Position numbers and translations under genes: made by a program. DNA of 64,000 nucleotides from Planococcus citri (Eukaryota > Arthropoda > Insecta > Hemiptera > Pseudococcidae): positions 24,726,559 through 24,790,558 of the forward strand of contig NC_088680.1 in the NCBI RefSeq assembly GCF_950023065.1. Direction: 5' to 3'. Of this stretch, positions 51,622 through 63,344 are shown in pieces; the first letter of the stretch is position 1, and each line of letters opens with the position of its first letter. Below the pieces are notes generated by a model. The model did not search any database and was not told where the DNA came from. It worked only from the letters and a program-made list of their open reading frames with translations.

Positions 51622-54600
51622 CTACGAGTATAAGTGTATACTTTGTCAAATCAAAATATTCATCAGTCATTATCTATAGTACCTAGGTAAGTACTTACAA
51701 TCTAACACCAAATTTTCAGCTGCTGAAGTCGTCATTTTGATTTTTTATGGTGATTTTTCGATTTTCACTGGGGTAATAATTTTTAAAAATACACATTTTG
51801 GCGAAACAAATTTTTGTCGTCCTTTTCAGTCGAAGATTAGGTGGTTCGAAGTTTTCTTCTGTAAATTTTACCCTCACTATTGCGATAACAAATTCTGAAA
51901 AAAATCGTGTTTGAAAGGCCCACCCTTCCTCTACACATTTCGTATGATACATAAATTTTATCTCCAATAGATACTCATTGATGTGGATTTTTTTCTCGCA
52001 GAAATTGTTTTAGAGGTATCCAATAATTTCTCAAATGTTGGAACGGCGACATTTCACCTATCTTACCAAGAAATTCCCAATCTACGTGAAAACCGAAAAA
52101 TCACAATAAATAATCAAAATATCGACTTGAGCTGCAGCCGAAAATATCATCCAATTTGCTCTATCCAATGATGTAAAAGTTGACAAAATCGATGAATGTC
52201 AACTGGGGCATCTTCCTTGCCGTAAGTACTACTGCTTTTTGTGATTTACTTATATGAAGTAATACATACCAGAGTCCAATACGTTTTTATCTCCCTCTTT
52301 TAACTTGTATAATTTTGCAAAGGTCATGGTTCTCAAGTCTTCAGGTGTGAGAAAAATGTTGAATTCTGCTTCTAGTATCTGTTTCAATTCCATTCCCAGA
52401 ATCGAATCCATTCCAAGTTCGGGCAAAGTCCACGATAGGCTTATAGTTTTTAAATCTTTAATTCCTATATTTAGAAGAAAAAAGATGATAAAATTCATTT
52501 GCAGATTGTCTACTTAATTAGCCTGTATAGATGCCTAGTTTGTGATTTATACCTAGTGCGTTTGCTACTGTGGTTATAATATCAGAATCAGTTTTACGTT
52601 TTTCAGCTATAATCCTACTACAAACGACAGGATTTTTTTGTTTCATGAAATAATTAATGGTTTCCAAGCAAGATTTCACTTTTTGTTGAGCATATCCTCC
52701 TGAAATATGTTGAAGAAGTTTATGTAAGAAATACCCAACTATTTAAACTTTAGGTACTCCTGAAGTAATTTTTAAACTACCCATCGGCAATTTTTCAAAA
52801 GTGGAGAAATTAATATAAAATGTGCGAGATTACCTATAGTGACAGATGTATTATGCTTAAGGAATTCAGAAACTATTCCAACTTCTCCTATTGCTCCCCA
52901 TTGAATAGCTAAAGCTGGTAAATTATCAGCTTGTCTAGCTTCACATATTCTTTCAGTAATAGAGTTTGCAAAACCATAGTTTGTTTGCTCTACATTTCCA
53001 TAATTGGCTATTACACTAGAAAATACCACAAAGTATTCTAAATGTGGGCACATTTTTCTGCTCAACTGATCAAGATGATCAGTCGCAATTGCTTTTGGAT
53101 CCAGCACAGTACTAAATGTCTCGACAGTTTGCTTGTAAAATATGTGATCTTCGAGAACCTGAAAATTATTAGAATAGTTATGAGATAATGTGCAATGGTC
53201 TGTTGAATTGATTTACCTAATTGTAGATTAATTTACCACTGCAAGGTTGAATATTCCAGCTACAGAACCTAAGGCGTTGCCCATCTCTAGTAAATTCTTT
53301 ACTTCTGATTTTTTAGTAATATCTGCTGTTGAAATAACTATTTTGGCTCCGTATGATCGCCAAATTTTTATTCTGTATGATTGGTAACCATTTTGTATAC
53401 CAGTTCGAGAAGTTATTACAACATTTCTCGCTCCACGGGTAATCAGCCAGTCAATCAACTCTAGTCCAAATCCGCCCAATCCTCCTGAAATTTTATATTT
53501 AGTCAGTGTGAAAATTAGGTACTTGGTGATTGTAGAATGATAGGTACCTAACTAACAAAGCTCATTCTACATACCTACAACTACGTATGATTTATTTTCT
53601 TGGCAAAGTACTCGGGGTTTTGCTTTCAGACGAATTAATGTTGGTTTGGCTTTCGAATTGCTCTCCTCGTCTCGAATTTTGATCACTATCTTCCCTACAT
53701 GTTTTCCAGATGCCATGAATCTAAAATAATTTCACAAGGTAGGAAATGTTTCAAATTTTCATTTTTTTTTTTTACTGTGCAACAAAATTTTTTATCATAA
53801 ACCTGAAAGCAGATTCTACTTCATTGGTTTGAAACACTGTTCTTTGAATTGGTTTTATGATTCCTTGATCAAGCATTTCTTTTAGTTTGTTGAAAATCCC
53901 AACAGTGATCTCAGATTGGCTATTCAGTGCCGCAACATCCAATTGTACACTATAGAATACGATGTCGTTTAAGAAATGCCCTAGTTCTGGAAAAAAGAAT
54001 TATGAATTTGAGTTAGGGAAAGCCATCAGTGTTACTCATTTTACGAGTACCTACATTTTATGCGATGTTTATGAAAATACATAAATGCTTTGGTGTGTTG
54101 ATTTAATACCTAATAAATTATTCTTGACCATGTCAAATTTTCCTATTTCCAGGAAATGTCCACCTTTTGCCACACATCGCACTGATGCTCGGAGTTTATC
54201 TTCTGCTAAACTGTTTAATACGACGTCGACTCCTCTACCTTGTGTTTCCTCCATTATCATGGTTCTGAATGAAGTATCTCTAGAATTGCCGATATGACTT
54301 TCTGGAATCTGAACATTATGTTTCGTGGTGTGTTGTGCTAGCATAATCTATTTATAGTTGGGGGGGGGGAGTTCCAAGATCGGCAGGGTGTTCAACAACT
54401 TCGCTTCTACTGTTTTTCCTACTTTTTGTCTACATACATTGTCAAAACATTTTTTTTTTTTAGTTTTCAATCAAAATTTGAAGTGTCCATCTTTTCTCCC
54501 TTTAATGTTTTGAAATTTAAAGCATTGACATGAAATAAGTTTGACCCCCTTCACTACATTCGACATTTCCCTGTTTAAAAATGGTTGAGATTCTTGATAA

Positions 54601-57600
54601 AGATATGTTCTGCAACAATCCAACAAATCTCATGTTGTCAAACTTGTTAAACACCTTGTCAAAAAATCAATTTCAGTTGTAGAAAATGTACACATTCGGG
54701 AAGTTTTCAAGTTCTCTTGATCCGAGTTCACTTTCAGTGATCAACAACTTACTTGAGGAAATGTTTTTCTAATGAATTCCACTTTTTCTCGAGTACCAAC
54801 AGTTGTAAATATATTGCATTTGTAATGAAGGCAAATGTTAATGGCCGCTTGCCCTATTCCTCCACTACCAGCGTGTATAAGAATTGAAGATCCTTCTTTC
54901 AAGTTCATTTTGAAGAAGAAGGCATAAATGACCTGCAAATGAAATGAAATTGTAATTTTGTTTGATGGCAATTTCAAGAAGCGAGTCCAGGTCTGTGAAA
55001 TAATGATTTTAATAATTACTGTGGCGTATACAACTGGAATACTGGCTGCTTCTTCTAAGGTTATACTATCTGGTACTGGCCAAGTCAAATATGGTAATGA
55101 TTCGACCACTGTTGTAATTCCTTTACCACGCACTATCCCCATTAAACGATCTCCGTTTTCATTTTTACCAGAAAATTCACATCCTAAGTAACTCTAGAAT
55201 AAACAAAAAAAATCAGCGGTAAATTCATTTGAAAAGGCCAAATTTACTTGGAAAATTTGAAGTTCACCTCTACTAAGCGACTGAATGAAAATGAATCATT
55301 TAAAGAAATTCGAGCAACTGACAACATTACATCTTTGAAATTTAGACTGCTATAATACACGTTGACCATCGATTCTGTGTGTGTGTTGGTATTCCTATGT
55401 CCGAAATCAGATAATGTCATAGTAATTTCGGAGAAATGTCATCTACCTACATACATCTACACATCATACATGAAGGAAATTATGAATTACATTGAAGGAT
55501 CCAATGAGTCTTGAACCCATTTAAAGGATGAAAGATTTCCACGTTCTTCCAATGTGCAAAATGCATGAGCACATTTCACATCACTTATTGGGTCCATTTC
55601 CAAATTCCAATAACCACCCCATTTTCCCTCTTTATAAATATTATAGTTGAGATTCTTATCGAACTGAGATTTGTAGAATTCATCATCGAATGAAAAAGTA
55701 GGAGCATCTGGATCCAGAATGAAGAAACACCTTGGATGCAATATCAAAGCATGAAATTTCCTAAACAAATACATTGTTCAATCTACGGCTGTGAAAGCAA
55801 TACCATACCTCACATTTGTCCCATTTTCTTCTTTCTTTAAGCAATTGAAAAATCCTAATATTCCACTGGTTGGTTCTTTTTCAGCATACACAATTAGTTT
55901 TTCTTGTTTCTCAGGGTCAAGATTGCGTAACACATTTTGGATTTCGGATATCCAGGAATATGACGAATTTTTTACTCGAATGGCTTGTTTGATTGGTCCA
56001 GATTTTGTTTTCTACATATTATGCAAAATAGAACATTATAATTGTACTCGTAATAAGAGATGAAAATGATCATTTGATCATCTTTATCGCACCTTTGGCT
56101 CTTTCAAAAAATGAGGATCAAGTGTAGAGGGGCCTATATTGCTTACTTACTTTGTTAAGAAGGATGATTTTTTCCAAGTCGTTTATTTTTCGGCTGAAAC
56201 AAACATTGAATCCCAAATGTTCAAATGATACATTTTCAGTTGTCGATTCTCTTGTGATAATGAAACCGTCATCTCTGAGTGTATCTAAAATTGATTTCAT
56301 GATCTGGAATCGATTACTCATATGTTAGGGAAAATATTCGAGTATCCTTACACAGAATCTGATTATAAATACCGACATTAGTTTGATTACGGATGTTCGA
56401 TAACGTGATCAATATTGCACTTTTATCTTGTGGTAATTTTTCATTTGATACCGTAATTCCATCCTGTGCATTGCTTTCTTCTACTGTTTCTGAATTGATT
56501 ATCAAGTTGACATTTGGCTGAATAAATCAGAGAATTTTTATTATTATCGTGGGATTTTGTGAAGGCAAAATTTATAAAGGGGGTCTGGTTTCTTATGTGT
56601 AGGTCATGACTCTATGTTGAAATGTTGAAGTTTGATTTGGATCGCAAGAAAAAATAATTAATTCTGGGGAATTTAACAAAATTCTAAGAAGACCTTAATT
56701 TTAAGTTGAAACGCACAGAGAAAAAACTCCAGCTTCGGAGATTGCCGTCGACGATGGCAGATAAGGGTCCTCATATGTAGATGGGACACTTTTGATAAAA
56801 TTGTGGTTTTTTAGTTTTATCCCCTACTCAACCTGTTTTGGGAAAACCCGCCCAGTCTCAAAAGATCGCATTTGATCGCCATCAAAATCCAAAGACCACT
56901 TTTATTCGCAAGTTTTCATAAAATTTGTAAATTGCTTGTTTTTGATAAATTCGTTGTTTGAAAATTTCTTCTTTTGAAATATTTTCCGCTGTTTCAGCCA
57001 AAACATCTAAAAATATAATTTTTGAACCAGGGAAGCGTTTCGAAATGCAGTGGTGTCAATTTTTTGGTCATTATTGCGGATTTCATAAAACCAAATACCT
57101 ATGTCGGATTTTCAAGTCAAAATAAAGGTTTCACTGAATTTGGTCAGAATCCTCCAATTTTTCTTTTTCACTATCCACCGTAATGTTGATAGATTGTTAA
57201 ATTTGTTGTCAATGCATTCATTTGTCAACTTACTTATCTAGAAATAGGTTATAATAATACATATAGGTAGATACCTCGATTAATGGCGAATCACTCAGGG
57301 CATCTGCAATTTCTGCAGAGATATACTTCACCTCTGGATCGTAGTCTTGATGTAGTAATTCGTAGGTAATTGCTTTCATTACGTTTGCATTTTTCAATGC
57401 TATTTGAACGCAAATTCTGATCGTTTCACGTAAATTCATTTGCTAAAAAATATTAAAAGCTGATTTATTCATTATTTCATACAGAAATGTTGAGTATGTA
57501 TCGATTTACTTCTTCGGTTATGTAAGGTACAAACTGATTTTTTTCTAGAACAGGACTAGCTCGATTTTTTTGACGAGCAATTTCACTGCCTTTCCAGCCA

Positions 57601-60600
57601 CTCATTTGAATGCCTCCAGAAGATAGCAAGTTGTGATAAGGATGAAAATGAACAGGAAATTCTGTGAAATATTGATATGTAGGTACAATTGAAAAAGATC
57701 AGATATTTAGGTATGACTACCTCAGAATTAATCAAATAATGAATTTACGAACATCACAAAAATACACCTACTTTGATTTTCTTTATCTAATGACTCCAGT
57801 GCATTGTAATGTTTTGCAAAATCAATAACTACTTTGCTTATGAATGTAGGAATCAGGAGATCTCGTGTGTCTACTTGTAAAAGAGTAATCTGTGCCATTC
57901 CGTCCATAAAACAAACAAAATTATTGTTCCAGGAAACTTCTCCATACTTTCCTGTGGAAAAACGATTTGTCTAATTTGGGGCAAATTTAGCATTTTTGCG
58001 CCACTAAGCAGAAAAAATGCTGCCCTTTCCCTTTGCTAAAAAAACATGCATAAAGTTTTTTCAGTTCAGAATGGACTTTAAGAACTTTCGAAAAATACTT
58101 CGTATGTATGTACCTACCTATACCTACTGATGCGAAAATATTTGAATTTTTTATTTTTTAAATATTTTTTTGTCATTTCAACTTGACAAGATCATATAAA
58201 CAGCGATTTTTCACTGTTGCTTTCTTATTTTTGAATTTTGATGGATAAGAAAATAAATAGGTACCTAGCTACCTACTTTCGAATCAAATATAGACACTGG
58301 ACCTGCGTATAAGACAACCAACTGGCAGCCATCTTGGCAAAATATCCTGTGTAACGCCAATTTATCCCGCTGGGTGCTCTTTGCAGCGCTGTACTCGATT
58401 TTGCAGGCAACAGGGAAAAGGGAGGGTTGTGTAGTCGGCGAGGAACTCTTGGCTGCGCGCGCAGTCAGGAGTTCCTCGCGGACTACACAACCCTCCCTTT
58501 TCCCTGTTGCCTGCAAAATCGAGTACAGCGCTACAAAGAGCACCCAGCGGGATAAATTTGCGTTACACAAGTTTTCATTACCGTTCCCATTCCCCTCGGC
58601 CTGCAGTTGGTTGTCTTATACGCAGGTCCAGTGTCTATATATAGAATCAAACATGAAAGAGACGAAATCGACCTCCCTTGAGAACTACATACCGATTTAT
58701 TGTATGTAAGTCATTGACTTTTTAGATATGGACTGCTAGCGGCCCATAAGCGTAACATACGGCTATTGTCTTGAACATAGTAAGTCGCGGTTTTGCTTCT
58801 GCGCATGCGCCAGCTGTGTTATGACGTTATGCTACCCACGTACGGCTACACGGAGGTGCGGGAGGTAAAACAGTCTCCTCGTCGTCGCTTGGTATGCGAC
58901 GTTATTTATTTTCAGATTCCGGCATGCGCAGAAGCCAAACCGCGACTTACTGATAAACTATGTTCAAGACCATTGGCTTATGTACCGCTAGCAGTCCATA
59001 TCTAAAAAGTCAATGATGTAAGTACCTTCTACCTACTACCTACCTATGTAAGTGCGCCTCTGCGTTTGATAAATTGAAAAGCTAAAAGTAGAAGAAACTT
59101 ATTCATAGCAGAATGAATTGTAGGTACTACGAATTTGTGATGTACTTGGATAGGTATTATTTTGATAAAACAGTGCAGGTACAATTACCATCATAATCCA
59201 CGTATTCGACGTTCTTGAATAATCCTTTATAATTATATCCTCTTAATCGAAGTTCTTTATAGAAATCATCTTTATTCATTGGTAAGGAATTAGAATCTGA
59301 GGTGCATGTTTTGCATGGTGTTACATCAATCATTTCCTTGTTAGCGTTTTCGTACGTACGCACTTTTCCTGTTGCTACAATGGCGCTATTGCCTCTCACT
59401 TCAAAATATTGGGTGCGTTCATGAATAGAAATGAGGAAGCGGATGGCACCTGAACCATTTTAAAACATAATTCAGTACAGTATGTTAACTTTTAGACTTG
59501 AAATCAGCGAAATACTGAGTGAAGCTGTTTTTACTTTTGGTGGGAACAGTCAATGCATGTTCAAAATACACATTTTCAAAAACAACAGAAAGTTCCGATA
59601 TGCTCTTGTTTTTCATCATGGAAAGAGTTTCCACAACTAACCACTAGAATTAAAAACCATTATTATTCGTTTATTCTTGAATTTCGTAGTGATTTGCTGT
59701 TTACTTTGGTGATAGGTAGAGATACTAACCAAGTATCCAAAAGCTGGGTATAAATTCCGACCATCGACTATGTGACCCTGTATGTATGCGGTATCTTCAT
59801 TTTTTGGCGCGTACACAAATTTCCTTTCTGTAGATTGCGAAGTGTCTGTATGCATTTCACCTCTGGTCCATTGCTCTGTATGTTGCCATTTAATTAAAGG
59901 AGAAATCATTGGAGTAGATCTTCTGACTGGGAACTCAACTCGAGGATATAGTGTGCTAAGTTTCATTGCGCATCCACTTTCGTACAACCTAAACATAACG
60001 ATTCATGAAATCAATTACATATAGGCGTTCATTTATAGGAGCTTTGATCTACTGATAACTACCTTTAAGATACACTTATATGCAGAGATTTTTTGTGGGG
60101 GGGATGCCGGGGGACGCATCCCCCAAAAAAGTTTTAAAATATCAAACAAATTGCTTAAACTAGTAGTGCATTCAGCCAAAGTAAGTGTATACGTTCGTGT
60201 ACGGTTGTACGCTTACGACACATTAATATTTTATCAGTATCCTAGGCTGACTTGGAATCTCAAATATTGTATTTTCAGACTAAACTATTTTTTCAAAAAA
60301 TTAAAAAAAATCAAAAAAAAAGTTGGGTGAGGGCTAGAGCGAAGAAATCATTTTTTTTTTCGAAAACGCCCTCCCTCCCGATTCGTAATGTCAAAAAAAC
60401 TATTTTTTTGCCATTTGTTCACTTTTTGTCAATCTCGTCAGGTTTCGTCGCTCATTGGCTGAAATTTTTGCCATTGTGGCAATTTAACAGGCAAAATTCA
60501 AGTGCTCGTCGCTCATTGGCTGGAACTTTGCCATTTCACTATGTAGTAGTTTTTTTGCCATTTGTTCACCTTTTGCCATGGCAAAATAAATTGACACTTG

Positions 60601-63090
60601 CGCGAATCGGGTATCTCTCCTCTAGTGCAACCCCAGAGTTAAAATTTCTTCTATCATGACTTTGAACACAAAGTGAAGGTCTTTACTGAATTTGGTCGAA
60701 ATCCTTTGATATTTTTTTTCACAATCGACCAATGTTGCGGTTTCATTGATTGGTTGGGTATTATTGTTGTTGTTTACCTACATTTATCTAATGCCTAGCT
60801 GACTTGTACTGAATATAATACTTACTCGTATTTTGAAAGTCAATTTTCATTTATATGTACTAGAGTATAAAATATCTTTAATTTTAGGTCCTGGTAAGTA
60901 CAAATAGTGAATCTTTGGATTATTCCAGGATATTACATGCGGTTGATTACTTACCTTCCGAGAGCGTTCAATAAACACAGGACGCTATTTTCATGATTTC
61001 TCATCGTTAATGGAATATTATCGACGGTTGCTGGTAATGAGCGTTTCAATATCGCGTTTAGTAGGCTGTGAGGTGCTATTTCAATGGTTACAGCATTGTT
61101 GGGAACATGATGGTAACTTTCTTCGAAATATACAGTATTGAGCAGATTATTCGTGTAATACACAGCGGAAGCGTATTTCACTTTATCGCTATCCCATTCA
61201 TGTTCGGGGGCAGATGTGCATATCCACTTTTTTGAACGAATTTTTTTATCTGGAATAATCTGAAGAAGAAAGCGTTATAAGTAATCTTAATATCAGCTGT
61301 AGTAGATGTGGCGTTTGTGTTTATGCTGCAATGGTGAAATACTGAAATACATAGTAGCTAATATTATTAATATTGAAGTTTTAACCGTTTTCAAGTAGGA
61401 CATAAGCTTATGTTCTGCTGGAGCAATATAACGACTATGATATGCAATATTTGAAGTGTTGACTGCCTGAACGAATATTTTCTTTTCTTGTAGAGTCTTT
61501 ATGAAATCCTGCATAATTTCTGTAGGCCCGGATATAGTGCAGCTGGTGGGGCCATTGTGGCATGCAATGTCAATCTCAGGAGGTAAAATATCTTTCACGT
61601 GATTGTAACTTTCACCTGTTACAAATGTGTGAACTTTGCAGTAAATACCTATGCGATGCGACGAATATTGTAGGGTGTTTTTGTGCGTCATGCTTATTAC
61701 TCACCAACGGCTGCCATAGTACCATGAATGAATACAGTTTCTAATGAAACCAGACCACGATAATAGGCTGCCAAAAGCATTTGTTCGGCAGTTAAGCATC
61801 CATCCGCGTATGCACATCCCAGTTCCCCAACAGAATGACCTACAATTCCATCTGGTTGTACGTTCAATTTTCTTAATACATCTACCAAAGCTATCTGTTA
61901 AATAATAATTCGTGTATTAGAAATCAATCTGTGATAAATCGCTTTATATGTATGTACTTATCTGAATTCAATCTAAATATAGTGCAAGGTGCTTACTTGA
62001 ATGGCTGCTATTCCTACGAACGAGTTTAAAATATTATCAAACATTTTTGGGTCATCATCTGTAATAATTTTTATCAAATCGATCTTTTTAGATAGCAGAA
62101 CATCGTGACTTCTTTGAATAGATTCAGCGAAGATGGGTATTTCCATCAAGGATTTTCCCATAGTAGGCCATTGTGATCCCATTCCGCTGAAAACAAACCA
62201 AATTGGTCGTTTTTCGCCGCTGAAGAACTGAAAATATTTTTTATTGGCCATCGTTTCCACAATTATTTACTATAGATTGGTACATATTAAAAATTTTGTA
62301 TTAGATATACGTACTTTTTTAGAAGATATATTATTTTCTTTATTCTTTTGTAAAAGTACGTATCCTCGATAAAGGTGACCATTTATATCATTTTTAAAAA
62401 TTTCGTGGAACAGTGCCATGTATTCTGCATTATCATGATTCTTATCCACCTGCAAAACGAAGAATTCATTCTTAAACCATGATTTTTGAATCACTCACTT
62501 TGTTAGTTTTTGAGCTTTTAGGTATAGTTTTACATTATCCAAGATGCAATCAACAGCTTCCTCAGTTCTTCCAGATGCTGTAATTAACAGCGGTATTGTT
62601 TTACTCGGCAAATCACCTTCTTTTTTCACCTTAGTGTGCGGTGACAACACAATGTGACCATTCGATCCTCCAATTCCAAAAGAGTTCAACGCAAAATACT
62701 CTCCTTCTAATGGCGTTGGTTTTGATACAATCTTTGATATAAATTTATCAAAAGTATTATATGTATAAATTCTCGCAATGAATATTTAATAAGTACGTAT
62801 AGGCACTTGCTGTGAATGAATAATTCGAGTACCTACAAATTTTGAGAATGCTACGTTACCTGGAGATTTCCATTTAATAATCCCTTAATGTTCGGATTCG
62901 GTGTATTAAATCTGAGATTTGGAGGAATAATTCCCGATTCAAAAGCTACGATCATTTTAGTTATACCACACAGTGCTGCAGATGCTTCACCATGACCCAT
63001 ATTGGACTTGATTGCTCCCACTTTCAAGGGTGTATTGCGATCAGCGCAGAAAAATTGTTCTATTGATGTTCCTTCTACAACATCTCCTAC
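49987..63090 (-). CDS. FASN: type I fatty acid synthase (5' end outside window)
   Basis: Cytosolic multidomain enzyme building saturated fatty acids from acetyl- and malonyl-CoA. 31 coding exons: 63090-62860, 62731-62534, 62449-62315, 62227-61997, 61894-61705, 61615-61386, 61259-60955, 59988-59730, 59643-59535, 59449-59189, 57951-57772, 57661-57510, 57442-57275, 56517-56352, 56284-56151, 56011-55809, 55730-55491, 55394-55268, 55193-55020, 54932-54753, 54308-54110, 53986-53803, 53720-53575, 53484-53237, 53158-52834, 52699-52553, 52464-52270, 51621-51275, 50834-50568, 50486-50241, 50103-49987. They sum to 6294 nt, a single frame of 2097 aa plus stop. About 300 N-terminal residues (KS start and active Cys) lie past 64000. 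Domain order KS-AT-DH-ME-ER-KR-ACP-TE is complete. Exons 17 and 21 have alternative in-frame acceptors; the exon 6 donor (gttaaa) is weak. No stop or frameshift interrupts it, so it appears functional. Confidence 0.95.
52270..52464 (-). other. FASN: FAS: acyl carrier domain
   Basis: Exon 27. LGMDSILGMELKQ carries the Ser (1728) that receives phosphopantetheine. The usual animal sequence reads LGMDSLMxVE; here the residues after Ser are ILGME. Confidence 0.92.
52553..53484 (-). other. FASN: FAS: ketoreductase domain
   Basis: Exons 24-26. The nucleotide-binding loop GGLGGFG is at residues 1468-1474; VVFSSV and NYGFANSITERICE supply the catalytic Ser and Tyr1611. It reduces the 3-ketoacyl chain with NADPH. 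Confidence 0.93.
53575..55394 (-). other. FASN: FAS: enoyl reductase domain
   Basis: Exons 18-23. YYSSLNFKDVML opens the domain; GCEFSG, then the NADPH motif HAGSGGIGQAA near residues 1251-1261, NSRDTSF, VLNSLAEDKLRASVRC and LEIGKFD follow. The domain closes with RFMASGKHVGKIV. It reduces the trans-2-enoyl chain. Exon 21 is taken from 54308; an alternative in-frame acceptor would add 13 residues. Confidence 0.92.
55491..57442 (-). other. FASN: FAS: pseudo-methyltransferase and pseudo-KR region
   Basis: Exons 13-17. This structural region is poorly conserved in animal FAS and has no known catalytic role. Recognisable parts are GFIITRES, the SGILGFFNCLKKE segment, ILDPDAPTFS and RGNLSSFKWV, all in the expected order. 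Exon 17 can start at 55730 (family-like) or 30 nt earlier at an in-frame AG, adding KFHALILHPR. Confidence 0.85.
58289..58643. mobile_element. 355-bp foldback element in a FAS intron
   Basis: Nearly the whole element is one inverted repeat: the outer arm AGACACTGGACCTGCGTATA and the inner arm containing GTACTCGATTTTGCAGGCAA pair with copies on the far side. The 8-bp target duplication GAATCAAA lies at 58281-58288 and 58644-58651. The matching open frames on the two strands are by-products of the palindrome. Confidence 0.85.
58712..59015. mobile_element. 304-bp MITE in the same FAS intron
   Basis: Ends CATTGACTTTTTAGATATGG and its inverse, with at least 31 bp of match up to GCTAGCGG. The perfect 8-bp duplication ATGTAAGT lies at 58704-58711 and 59016-59023. 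A second, inner inverted pair (GTCGCGGTTTTGCTTCTGCG) is present. The ends do not start with the usual hAT CAG. Confidence 0.88.
60405..60585. repeat. direct duplication in a FAS intron
   Basis: TTTTTGCCATTTGTTCAC and TCGTCGCTCATTGGCTG each occur twice about 90-145 bp apart. Non-coding, in the intron between FAS exons 7 and 8. Confidence 0.5.
60955..62449 (-). other. FASN: FAS: linker and malonyl/acetyl transferase domain
   Basis: Exons 3-7. The linker ends with HLYRGYVLL; WFVFSGMGSQW opens the AT domain. Nucleophile Ser286 is in GHSVGE; YYRG holds the Arg that binds the malonyl carboxylate; IAYHSRYIAPA holds the catalytic His. It loads acetyl and malonyl groups on the carrier domain. The domain finishes with EIAPHSLL and a stretch before LYESG. 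Confidence 0.92.
62534..63090 (-). other. FASN: FAS: C-terminal half of ketosynthase domain
   Basis: Exons 1-2 of the visible model. VGDVVEG opens the segment; KSNMGH carries the second active-site His (residue 33 of the visible protein) with its Lys; NSFGIGGSNGHIVL is the usual end of KS. The active Cys and first His would lie in exons past the window. Exon 2 must end at 62534 (AAT before gtaaaa): the stronger-looking gtgagt at 62498 would break the frame and lengthen the linker. Confidence 0.9.
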
Positions 63091-63344
63091 CTATAATACG
63101 TAGGTATCATTGATAATTAAAATTGATTTTTCACATGTCTCATAATACAAGTAATGTAGGTATACATAATTACATACAGATATATTTTTTTAAACCGAAC
63201 TATAAGGTCATCTCAGCTGGATACATTTCAACAAAATTCATTCAAATCTGGTATTTGGGCTTGCTTTAGTGTTGGGTTAAAGAGTGTTGTGTGAGAATGA
63301 CTTTGACTCAAAATTTGGGAATCTTCAAATTTTCAGGAAGGGGT

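Larger units (their letters stand above)
57510..59988 (-). other. FASN: FAS: dehydratase domain
   Basis: Exons 8-12. The first hot-dog fold contains GHIVDGRNLYPAFGYL with catalytic His579; the second contains ELRLRGYNY and CFMDGMAQ with Asp733. The segment removes water from the 3-hydroxyacyl chain. The 1.24 kb intron between exons 10 and 11 (57952-59188) carries two transposon-like inverted repeats. Confidence 0.9.

Noticed and set aside
51716..52171. Open frames between the FAS carrier and thioesterase exons
   Set aside because: This is an intron; it shares AGCTGCTGAAGT and CGAAAAATCAC pieces with a repeat near 43900, and the carrier and thioesterase exons join in frame without it.
58265..58709. 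Two near-identical open frames on opposite strands
   Set aside because: They are the two arms of the foldback element at 58289-58643; a palindrome reads the same on both strands.
62498..62534. Stronger GTGAGT donor at the end of FAS exon 2
   Set aside because: Using it leaves phase 2 and breaks the frame into exon 3; the GTAAAA donor after 62534 keeps the frame and the family linker length.
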